Positions 6,863 through 15,400 of a DNA stretch of 22,776 nt are shown here, one piece after another. Position 1 is the stretch's first letter. Each line of letters opens with the position of its first letter. Location: NCBI GenBank assembly GCA_031259515.1, contig JAIRLK010000133.1, positions 1 to 22,776 on the forward strand, read 5' to 3'. Made by a program: the position numbers and the translations under genes. This DNA is from Treponema sp. (GTDB lineage Bacteria > Spirochaetota > Spirochaetia > Treponematales > Breznakiellaceae). The notes beneath the pieces were generated by a model. It did not search any database and was not told the origin of the DNA. It saw only the letters and a program-made list of their open reading frames with translations.

Positions 6863-8215
6863 CTATTTCAACAAAATGTTTTCCGCAAATTTTCCGATTC
6901 GGATATTCCCTTCTTCAAAGGTCCGTATCCGCTTTCCGTTGATGACAATGTTTTCAAAGGTAACGCCGTCAATACGGTGAATCTCATCGTAGCCTTCGAC
7001 AACTGACGGGTTAGGCGGCCAGCCATCATAATTGTAGAAAACATTCCTGAACGTAACGTTTTGTATGCCACGACCAGGACCCGAACAATATTTTTCGTTG
7101 TAGAGAACCCGGAGATTTAAAAGCTGCCCCTCGGTTATATTTTCAACACGGAGGTTTTCAATAACGACATTCCTGACAAGGTTATGGTCGCCCACGCTGA
7201 ACGCTACGCAGCCCTGGTAATTGCGGTCATCCTCGTCATGATCAAGAACATCAATATTTGAAAAATACAGATCCTCTATTACGTTGCCTTCTATCGAGGT
7301 ATCACCATGGAGGCCGATGTTAATGGGATGGGCAATATCTCCCCAGAGAATCGCGTCTGTAATGCGGTAGTTCTTCGCGTCACCGTAAAATTCCCACCGG
7401 TGGCCGTAAATGGCGATATTATCGTCGCTGTTACGGAGGAACACGTCGCTGATGTCAACGGCGGAAGTACAAAAAAAATCAACGCCGTCACTCCAGCCCT
7501 GATAACTGAATGATTTGAAATTGCGTACCTTTATATCTTCCGACTGTCCGACGCTGATGCTGTAAAAACGCGGATCCAGGATGACGATACCGTCAATTTC
7601 TATGTGTTTGCTGTACTTTATTCCGATGCCGTGGTCAGGATGATCGAGGATTCCGCGCCCAATGACGCGCACGTTTTCAACCTTGGTACAGTCGACAGCG
7701 CCCCGTAGAACCGCCCCCGGCGCAAGGTACATCACAGTATTTGACTCCGGATACCATGCGTAACCATCCTCCGGAACATGCAGCCCCGGCCCAAAATACA
7801 GTACCCCCGGGCCGCCGGGAAGGGGTTTTTCCGTTTCCGGGGGATTCGCGAATATATGCAGATTGTGCTGACGGTCGCCATTTACCTCTACCGAAAGTTT
7901 TACGGGCCTGTCAAGGAAGAACGAAAGGTAATTCCCGTTTATTACAGGCTGGATGTTTTTTGAAAGGGGCCTGATAACCGCGCTGTTCAAAATACCGTTA
8001 TTCAGCTTGACCCGGACTTCCACGGTACCGGAAAAATCAAACTGAACCATGGACGCGCTCTGCGGGTTGTTCATATCCACCGTCACCGTGTACTCATAGA
8101 GATCCTGCCATTCTTCACCGGGGAGCCGCACGCATACGCTAAAGTCGCTATTATGGTGGGTATAGAAAATTTCCTGTGGAACAGGATGCAAAAAAAGTCC
8201 GTTTGAGTAACCCAT
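6863..8215 (-). CDS. GH28-like pectinase-fold glycoside hydrolase (right-handed beta-helix)
   Basis: The product is 450 residues. An N-terminal beta-sandwich (HPVPQEIFY ... YTVTVDMNNPQSASMVQFDF) precedes a parallel beta-helix starting near 150. GH28-like active-site positions: WSDGVDFF (Asp242 and Asp245 region), RNSDDNIAIYGHR (the DD pair at 264-265) and GLHGD (301-305, in place of GHG). The fold is that of polygalacturonases and related exo-acting enzymes; the exact uronate or rhamnose linkage is unknown. Two starts are plausible. ATG 8215 has GGAGG eight bases upstream and gives a tidy cytoplasmic protein. ATG 8299 has GAGG six bases upstream, lies ten bases after the previous stop codon, and adds a hydrophobic stretch (NIIATFLFLEVCVMG) that could be a weak signal. 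I prefer 8215 on homology of the N-terminus. This is the last gene of the operon. Confidence 0.82.
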   Translation of the reverse strand: MGYSNGLFLHPVPQEIFYTHHNSDFSVCVRLPGEEWQDLYEYTVTVDMNNPQSASMVQFDFSGTVEVRVKLNNGILNSAVIRPLSKNIQPVINGNYLSFFLDRPVKLSVEVNGDRQHNLHIFANPPETEKPLPGGPGVLYFGPGLHVPEDGYAWYPESNTVMYLAPGAVLRGAVDCTKVENVRVIGRGILDHPDHGIGIKYSKHIEIDGIVILDPRFYSISVGQSEDIKVRNFKSFSYQGWSDGVDFFCTSAVDISDVFLRNSDDNIAIYGHRWEFYGDAKNYRITDAILWGDIAHPINIGLHGDTSIEGNVIEDLYFSNIDVLDHDEDDRNYQGCVAFSVGDHNLVRNVVIENLRVENITEGQLLNLRVLYNEKYCSGPGRGIQNVTFRNVFYNYDGWPPNPSVVEGYDEIHRIDGVTFENIVINGKRIRTFEEGNIRIGKFAENILLK

Positions 8216-8308
8216 AACACAAACCTCCAAAAACAAGAATGTGGCAATAATGTTTATCCGGCATAAGCGCGGTATCAAATAACAATTTTTGTTCCCCATA
8301 AATCTACC

Positions 8309-9670
8309 TCATTGCGTGTATAGTAATGTGCCGTAGCCGAGGAGGTCGTAGCTCCCGCTTGAGCCACCATCAGAACCGCCGCCGCCTTCCGTCGGCATGG
8401 AATCAAGACCCATCTTTGTATAGGTTAATTTCGAGACGTTGAGGTGTTTGATTGCCGTATAATGGTAATAGGGCAGCGCCCACATGGGCCGGTTGGTGCC
8501 GCGCGCGGACGAACTCACGGCGGTATGGGTTTCAGGTTGATTAGGATTGTCCTTAGGACCCCACTGCCGGACATACTCGTGAAAGGGCACGTCAGACAAG
8601 GCGATATTGTACTTCGCCTCGTATTCGCAGCCCGCGAGGAACCGGTTACCGAGATAGCCGAAAAAATCATCCCCCTGGTTCCAGGCCAACTGGCAGATGA
8701 TCCCCATGAGCCCGACACACAAGGTCGCGTGCCCCTGATCACGGCCCGATTCCTGTATCTGGCCCAGAACCTCGCCGTTTTCCAATGTGTGGATGTAGTT
8801 GATGGCTTTGGTCCATTTGCCATTCCCGTTTCCGTTGAGCAGGTAGTTTACGCCGTAATTGTAAATATCACGGCGGTCGGCAACTATGCCGATGGCAAGG
8901 ACCGAGGCAAGATTGCAAAGGTCCCAGTTTGCCCAGTAGTGATCGTCACAGGTGCCGTGGTGACTATCCAGGTAGTATTTATTCTTCGAATAAAAAACAT
9001 CAACCATCCATTCCTGGAATTTTTTAAAATCCTGCCGCTGCCACTGGGAATAATCCCGGAGCAGTTCTCCGGCGACGGCAAACTGATAACCGTAGAGGCC
9101 GGCGGCAAGCGCGTAATTGGTATCGCCTGTAACCTCGGTACACGTGGCCGCCCATTTATTTAAGATTTCGATGGCCATTGCCGCATAGTCGGTATTGCCG
9201 GAAATTTTCCAGCGCAGCGCTTTCTGGTACGCCCCCGCCGCCGCCCAATAGGCGCACTGGTAATTTTCGCCGTCTCCGCCTCGGATGATTTTCGTCCGCG
9301 CGTCTCTTTCCCGATTCCAATTAGTAGTATCAGAATTATCCGCGTGCTTGTTCGCCAGAAGTTTGTTCCAGCCTGAAACCCAGGGCTCCTCCCCGGCTTG
9401 GATCTTCGCCTTGATGCGGCTAAAATCTTCCGGCGTGTGGAGGGCGCCAACGTGAACCATCGGTTCCCCCTCTTCGCGGAGTTCTATGGTAACAGCCGGT
9501 TCAGGATTTGGGGTAACCTGGTTTCCCCACTCCTCCTCCTCATACGGGTCTTTCAGATCGAGGCTATAGCGATCGCAGGCGTTAAAAGCGGCGGCGTAAA
9601 ACACCGCCGCGCCGCAGAGCGCGATTGACGCGAAGAACCTGTATGTTTTCAAAAATTTTCCGTTCATCAT
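8309..9670 (-). CDS. Alginate-lyase-superfamily lipoprotein (alpha/alpha-toroid polysaccharide lyase-like)
   Basis: The product is 453 residues. The signal peptide ends at a lipobox-like FNAC (Cys32), followed by an acidic linker (DPYEEEEW). From about 70 it is an alpha-helical toroid of the alginate-lyase type. CDDHYWANWDLCN (241-253) carries the His/Trp/Asn cluster and QIQESGRDQGHATL (304-317) the Arg/His motif common in this superfamily, so it could cleave uronic-acid-containing polysaccharide by beta-elimination. The C-terminus has a Gly/Ser linker then YDLLGYGTLLYTQ. It should sit on a membrane surface as a lipoprotein. GAGG stands just before the ATGATG start. The substrate need not be alginate; many relatives act on other uronates. 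A degenerate paralogue lies at 18300-19664. Confidence 0.82.
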   Translation of the reverse strand: MMNGKFLKTYRFFASIALCGAAVFYAAAFNACDRYSLDLKDPYEEEEWGNQVTPNPEPAVTIELREEGEPMVHVGALHTPEDFSRIKAKIQAGEEPWVSGWNKLLANKHADNSDTTNWNRERDARTKIIRGGDGENYQCAYWAAAGAYQKALRWKISGNTDYAAMAIEILNKWAATCTEVTGDTNYALAAGLYGYQFAVAGELLRDYSQWQRQDFKKFQEWMVDVFYSKNKYYLDSHHGTCDDHYWANWDLCNLASVLAIGIVADRRDIYNYGVNYLLNGNGNGKWTKAINYIHTLENGEVLGQIQESGRDQGHATLCVGLMGIICQLAWNQGDDFFGYLGNRFLAGCEYEAKYNIALSDVPFHEYVRQWGPKDNPNQPETHTAVSSSARGTNRPMWALPYYHYTAIKHLNVSKLTYTKMGLDSMPTEGGGGSDGGSSGSYDLLGYGTLLYTQ

Positions 9671-9686
9671 CTTTCCTCTTGTTAAT

Positions 9687-10976
9687 TCAGCCTTCCGTTA
9701 TCAGATGGACAACGGTAACCACCTGTTTTTTATCGCCCGGTTCAGGAGGAAGTTCCAGCCTTACGCCGTTTTTATCCTGGGTAAAGGCTACCCCTTCCCC
9801 GTTGAGCGTCCGGGCCGCCAGGATTCGTTTTTCTGTGGGAGGCAGGATCAGATTTGCGAAAGCCCCGCGATCAAGGATATGAACATACACGGTACTGCCT
9901 TTACAGGTGCTTCCGTAAATGCCGTCTACAGGCTCATAAATACCCGCCCGTGTACCATACACAGCTTCGCCGTTTTCCCCAAGCCACTCCCCTGTTTCGC
10001 GCAGCACGGCGGCGGCGGCAGAGGGAATATGCCCCTCGCCGTCAGGGCCGATGTTGAGCAGCAGGTTACCCCCGCGGATGATCACGTTCACCAGCATCCT
10101 GATAACCTGGGAGGAACTCAAAAACGTGTCCTCCGGGCGGTACGCCCAGGCCGCCGACAGCGACATATTTTTTTCCCAGGCAAAAGGCACGATTCCGCCG
10201 ATAACTTCGTGTCCTCCTTCGTCACACTGAAAATCGCCTTTGAAACCGGAACGGGGGTTGATCAGCATTTTAGGCTGATAGCATCTCGCCAGTTTATTCA
10301 GCTTGAGAGGTTCCCAAAGCCACGCCGCGTCCGCGTCGCGGCCTTTATGGGCGAGCCAGCCGCCATCGTACCAGAGAATATCAATCTTCCCGTAATTCGT
10401 GCACAGTTCCTCGATCTGGCCATAGGCCTGCTGTTTCATCAATAAAGCGCTCTCCGGTTTTCCCTGGGGATCAAAATAACCCGGAAAACGCCAGTCCATG
10501 GGCGAATAATACAAACCCGCGTATACATTCCGTTCATGGCAGGCGCGGGTAAAGGCCGCCACATAATCCATGCGGGGGCCGAGTTTCGCGGAGGTAAAAT
10601 TTTTATAACTGGCGCTGCTGTCCCACAGGGCAAAACCGTCGTGATGGCGGGCTACCATGACGGCGTATTTCATTCCGGCGGCTTGCGCCGCGTCAAGCCA
10701 TCCGCTGACAATCGCTTCAGCGTTCCTCGAAGGAGAAAAATTTTCCGCGATGTTCCGGTAATCCTCCTCGGCGTATTTATCGTTATGGTACGCCCATTCG
10801 CCCCTGCCAATACCTGAATAGACACCCCAATGAATAAAGAGGCCGAACTTTGCGTCCCGCCACCACGCAAGATCATCTTCGCCGAGACGGAGACCCGGCT
10901 CGTCAAGGCCGTCGAGTCCGCCAAAAGCCGGAAGACCGCACCGGACCGTCTGAGTTTCTGCTTCTTCCATGCTCAT
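9687..10976 (-). CDS. GH29 alpha-L-fucosidase (first type)
   Basis: The product is 429 residues without a signal peptide. GH29 barrel motifs are clear: WWRDAKFGLFIHWGVYSG (38-55), AEAIVSGWLDAAQAAGMKYA, RHHDGFALWDS (110-120), YYSPMDW, and ILWYDGGW with the expected nucleophile Asp204. A C-terminal beta-sandwich follows (from about 340). It would remove terminal alpha-L-fucose from oligosaccharides, most likely in the cytoplasm after import. ATG is preceded by AGGA at eight bases; a second ATG two codons on is possible. It lies 36 bases downstream of the other GH29 gene, and the two are distantly related rather than a recent duplication. Confidence 0.94.
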   Translation of the reverse strand: MSMEEAETQTVRCGLPAFGGLDGLDEPGLRLGEDDLAWWRDAKFGLFIHWGVYSGIGRGEWAYHNDKYAEEDYRNIAENFSPSRNAEAIVSGWLDAAQAAGMKYAVMVARHHDGFALWDSSASYKNFTSAKLGPRMDYVAAFTRACHERNVYAGLYYSPMDWRFPGYFDPQGKPESALLMKQQAYGQIEELCTNYGKIDILWYDGGWLAHKGRDADAAWLWEPLKLNKLARCYQPKMLINPRSGFKGDFQCDEGGHEVIGGIVPFAWEKNMSLSAAWAYRPEDTFLSSSQVIRMLVNVIIRGGNLLLNIGPDGEGHIPSAAAAVLRETGEWLGENGEAVYGTRAGIYEPVDGIYGSTCKGSTVYVHILDRGAFANLILPPTEKRILAARTLNGEGVAFTQDKNGVRLELPPEPGDKKQVVTVVHLITEG

Positions 10977-11012
10977 AGGTAATTTCCTGTGTGCTTCAAA
11001 GTTTTCCCTTCC

Positions 11013-12491
11013 TTAGCCCGCCGTCTCAATGGCAAGACAGTTTATGTATACCGTGGGCATATCCTCCGGTAATTTTACCGTCAATATGCCGTAGTTCTGG
11101 CTGAACGGAACAGGCCCGGTTCCCAAAAGCCGCACGGCGCGGACTTTCTCACCGGCGGCAAAACTCCGCAGCGCCGCCGCACGGTTTACCGGGACTTTCA
11201 TGATAAAGGCATAGACCGTGTTCCCCTTCGCGGTAAAACGGAAGTCCGCCTCGGTCCAGGGGACGCGGTCTTCCTTAAAGCCGTCTATGGTAACGCCGGC
11301 AAAACCCTCGCCGGCAGCGCGCCAGGGCCGCGTACCGTAAACGCCTTCTCCGCAGACTTCAATCCACGAAGCCAGCTCCTTAAGAATGTACTGTGTTTCA
11401 TCGTCAAGGGAACCGTCCGGCCGCTGCAAGATGTTGAGTAACATGGTCCCGTTTTTAGAAATGACATCAATAAGAATTTCGATGATATGGCCCGGCTTCT
11501 TGTAGGTATCCCGCACGTTGTAGAACCAGCCGCCTATACAGGTGTCCGTATGCCAGGGCCGTTTCTGTATTTCAGGAAGCTGGCTTTTTTCGATGTCCAG
11601 AACGCCGATGGAGCATACCGCCTCGCGCCGGTCTTTTTGCAGGTAAACGGCGCGGTTTTCACCGTGCCGTTCGGCAGACTTGTTATACAGGTACGACACC
11701 GCCTCAAGCCCCCAGCGGTAAGCCGGATCGTCAAGAGCCGCGTCATATTCGACGATGGAACCAGACCTCATGGCGAAGGGCAGCCCGCCGTCGGTGTAGA
11801 GCAGATCCGGCGCATAGAGGTCAATAAGCTCTTTCATTACCGAAAGCCAGTACGCATGGTACGCGGGGTTTTGCGTATACCACAGGTCGATGCGGTCTTC
11901 CCCGTGGTAATGTTCCCCGTTGTCCATATAAAAGTCCCGGCAGGCCGGATCGTTGCCGTCATAGGGGATGCCGGCATAGGGGCCTTCCTTGTCCGCGCCC
12001 TTGTTGATGGCCCACCAGGTAAAAGTCGCGCCCAGGTGTTCGCTAAGGCCAAAGGGCAGGCCGCGGTTCTCCGCCGCTTTTTTCCAGAGCCCGCAGATGT
12101 CCTTCATAGGGCCGGTTTCCGCCGCGTTGAAGCGGTTAAGCCTGGAAGCGTAATTGAAAAAATGATCGTGGTGCATGGCCTGGGCAACAAAGTACCGCGC
12201 CCCGGCCTTGACGTAAAGATCCATCAGGCTGTCAGGATCGAAGCGCTCCGCCTTCCAGAGTTTCACCACATCCTTATAGCCGAACCGGGACGGGTGGCCG
12301 TAATGCCGCAGATGGTAGAGATACTGCTGGCTTCCCTCGACATACATATTCCTGGCGTACCAGTCCCCGTACATGGGCACGCTTTGGGGCCCCCAATGGC
12401 TCCAGAACCCGAGCTTGGCGTCCCGGAACCATTGGGGGCATTCAAATTTTTGAAGCGACTCAAAGGCCGCTTCAAAGCGGTTATTATTCAT
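11013..12491 (-). CDS. GH29 alpha-L-fucosidase (second, divergent type)
   Basis: The product is 492 residues, no signal peptide. KLGFWSHWGPQSVPMYGDWY (26-45), AQAMHHDHFFNY, GLSEHLGATFTWW, and DLLYTDGGLPF with nucleophile Asp234 define a GH29 protein of the larger bacterial branch, unlike the neighbouring enzyme, which has the classical FIHWG/HHDGF forms. It extends with a long insertion around 155-205 and a C-terminal beta domain. Two GH29 types side by side suggest two fucosyl linkages in the target glycan. Its ATG overlaps the stop of the giant lipoprotein gene (TAATG), with AGGA in the end of that gene, so translation is probably coupled. Confidence 0.92.
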   Translation of the reverse strand: MNNNRFEAAFESLQKFECPQWFRDAKLGFWSHWGPQSVPMYGDWYARNMYVEGSQQYLYHLRHYGHPSRFGYKDVVKLWKAERFDPDSLMDLYVKAGARYFVAQAMHHDHFFNYASRLNRFNAAETGPMKDICGLWKKAAENRGLPFGLSEHLGATFTWWAINKGADKEGPYAGIPYDGNDPACRDFYMDNGEHYHGEDRIDLWYTQNPAYHAYWLSVMKELIDLYAPDLLYTDGGLPFAMRSGSIVEYDAALDDPAYRWGLEAVSYLYNKSAERHGENRAVYLQKDRREAVCSIGVLDIEKSQLPEIQKRPWHTDTCIGGWFYNVRDTYKKPGHIIEILIDVISKNGTMLLNILQRPDGSLDDETQYILKELASWIEVCGEGVYGTRPWRAAGEGFAGVTIDGFKEDRVPWTEADFRFTAKGNTVYAFIMKVPVNRAAALRSFAAGEKVRAVRLLGTGPVPFSQNYGILTVKLPEDMPTVYINCLAIETAG

Positions 12492-15400
12492 TACTTTCCT
12501 GCTTCTTCTTTGTTGTTCAGTGTTGCCAGGGTATTGGTGATGCCCAAACCTGAAATGGCCTCCGTGTCAAGCGCCTTGTCGTAAATACGGAAATCGGCGT
12601 ACTTGGTGTTGGTCATGTAACTATTGGGGTTATAGCCCGACCGGCCAATCCAGTTGTGTACCAAATCGTCCATGGCGGAAGGCGATATATACCCGGTGCC
12701 CGTTTTGGCGTTACTGCCGTCGGTGTACAACGCCGTATTGCCCGAAGCGTCCTGTGTTACCAGAATATGGTGCCAGCTCCCCTTGCCAGGATTTAGATCT
12801 CCTGTTCGGGACGCCCATTTCTCTTCCGTCCTTTTCCTGACGGTGTACTGGCCGTCACAGACCCTGTAGAAAATGAAGTCATGTTTGTTCCGCTCGGTAT
12901 CGGTCCCGTCACTTAACCCGCTTGAGAAGTTCCACAGGAAGCTTTTATTGTTTTTGTGGTTGGCGCCGGCAGTGGTGGTACTCGTATCAATCGCCGTCGA
13001 ATCGGGAATAAACACGTAGGTTGCTATCGAGAAGCCGTTACTCGACCCCTTAATAACGCCGCCCGCCGCCGCGCCCATGTCAAAGTAGCCTTCCGCGCCG
13101 AGGTCAATCACCGGGATGCCGTTCACGGCGGACACCGCGGCGCTGCCCTTGAGGGCGCCGGCATGGTTCCCGGTGGCATCAATCACCGCGCCGTCGGTTC
13201 CCGCGGCTTCAAAGACAAAACTCGCCTTGAGGTTCCCGTCTGTAACCGCCGCAGGTTCCGGGGGAACCGTCACGGTAACATCCACCGTAACCGCGTCGGA
13301 AGAAACCGTGTCCTTGAACGTCGCCCTAAGCGTAACCGTTGCGGCGGACCCGGTATTAGCAGCCGGGCGCGTAACCGTTGCCGTCACAATGCCGTCTTCG
13401 TCGGCGCCGCCGAGGCTGATAGCGTCTCCGCTCTGCACCGCCCAGCCCAGAGAATAGAACGCGCTGCCGGTGTCTGTGGGCAGTCCAAAGTCGGCCACCG
13501 CAACGGGGCTGTCGGCGTTGAGGACGGGAATGTTTTCCTTGATCCACCCGGCGTAATTGAGCGCCTTCACCGTGGCGGGATAGTCTTTGGTGCCCGATAC
13601 CCCGAAAATGGAGAATGTTGCCGTAAGCGTTACAGTCGCGTCAGACTGCCCGGATTCGGGCCTTGTTACTACGCCGGTATTGGTTATCACCCCTGTATTA
13701 CTTGACGACCAGCCTATGGCAACCTCACCGGCGCTTGCCGGCAGGGTGAGGTCTCCGGTTACGGAGGCCAGCGTTGGGGAGAACTGGGCATCAATCTCCG
13801 CTTTTGCGGCCTCGATAAAGGCCCCGGCGAACTCGCTGTTGAGCGTTTCCAGGGTGGCGGCGATATTAAGGCCGTCAATGCCGGTTGAGCTGAGTGCTTC
13901 GCTGTAGATACGGAAGTCGGCAAACCTGGTGTTGGCCATATAATCATTGGGGTTATAGCCCGACCGGCCGATCCAGTTGTTCACCAGGGGTTCCATGGCG
14001 GAAGGAAGGATATAGTATCCATCCCCGCCGGTTCCCGTCTTGTTCTCCGCTTTCTTTTCACCGTTGATGTACAGCTTCGCGATCCCCGACGGATCCTGGG
14101 TTACCATAACGTGGCGCCATAATCCCTTGGCAGGGGTTATGCTTCCCGTCCGGGTACCCCATTTCTCACTTGTTTTTTTCCTGGTGGTGTACTGGCCGTC
14201 CCAGACCCTGAAAAAAACGAAGTCATGGGTGTTCCTCACGGCATCGGTCCCGTCACTCAGCCCGCTGGAGAAGTTCCACAGGAAGTTTTTATTGTTTCTC
14301 TGGTTGACCACATCGGTGCCGGCGAGAGTGGTGGTGTCAATCGCCGTCGAGGTGGGAATGTACACGTATGCCGCTATGGTAAATTCGCCATCGGAGCCGA
14401 GGATTCCCCCGGCTGATGCCCCCATGTCCAGGTAACCATTTGTACTGCCGGTATCAAAGTATCCGATGCCCCCGGCAGTTCCAAATGTTGCGGAACCGTT
14501 CAGCGTACCGTTATATCCGTTCCCAGACTGGTCATTCGCATTATTGTCGGCGAAGGTGTAATGAAGCTGCAAGCCCCCGGAACTTGTTTTGGCCAGAACG
14601 GTGGCGGTATAGGTCTTCGTTGTCGTTGTGCCGCCGGTCATGGAGAACATTGCGGTAAGCGTAACGGAGGCATCATTCTGTCCATACGCCGGACGGGTTA
14701 CTGTTCCGTCGCCGCTTATCACCGCCGTATTACTTGACGACCAGCTTATGGTAACGCCGTTGTATTCCACGGGCAGAGTGAGCCTCGTGGAGACGGAACC
14801 AAGGGTTTCCTCGGTTAATTGCCCGGTAACATACGCCTCCGCCGCCGCGATAATATCGTCGGCTTTTCCCGCGTTCAGGCCGCCCAAGGCGGTGGCAATG
14901 CCAAGGCCCTCTATGGCGCTTGCATCCAACACCTTGTCATAGATGCGGAAGTCGGCGTATGAGGCATTCTTGATGGAGGAGCCGTCGTAGTAACCCGACC
15001 TGCCGAGCCAGTTGTTCACCAGGCCCTCCATATTGGAGGGGGACAGGTAAGGCCCGGTCCCGCCGCTGCCCTCCTTCCCGCCCTGGGCTGCCTGTACGCC
15101 GTCTATGTACACTGTGGCGACCCCGCCGCTGTCGTGGGTTACAAGAACATGGTGCCAGACACCCTGGGAAATCGCGCCTTCTTTCCGGGCGCCCCATCTC
15201 TCCTCGCTCTTTATCCTGGTGGTATACTGACCGTCCCAAACCCTGTAGAAGAGGAAGTCATAGCCGTTCCTCACGGCATCGGTTCCGTCACTCAAGCCGC
15301 TGGAAAAGTTCCAGAGGAAGTTCAGGTTATTTCTCTGGGTGGCGCCGGAGGTAGTGGTCTTGTCGATGACAGTCTCCAAGGGAATATACACATAAGTCGC

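Noticed and set aside
8444..9163. Plus-strand open frame opposite the lyase-like lipoprotein (and similar ones at 3159-3839, 9705-10445, 12956-13705 and 18675-19328)
   Set aside because: All lie opposite confident genes, lack family resemblance and plausible start signals.
11487..12584. Long open frame on the plus strand opposite the second GH29 gene
   Set aside because: It is antisense to a clear GH29 enzyme, has no recognisable domain and reads as a compositional shadow of the third-base G/C preference on the coding strand.
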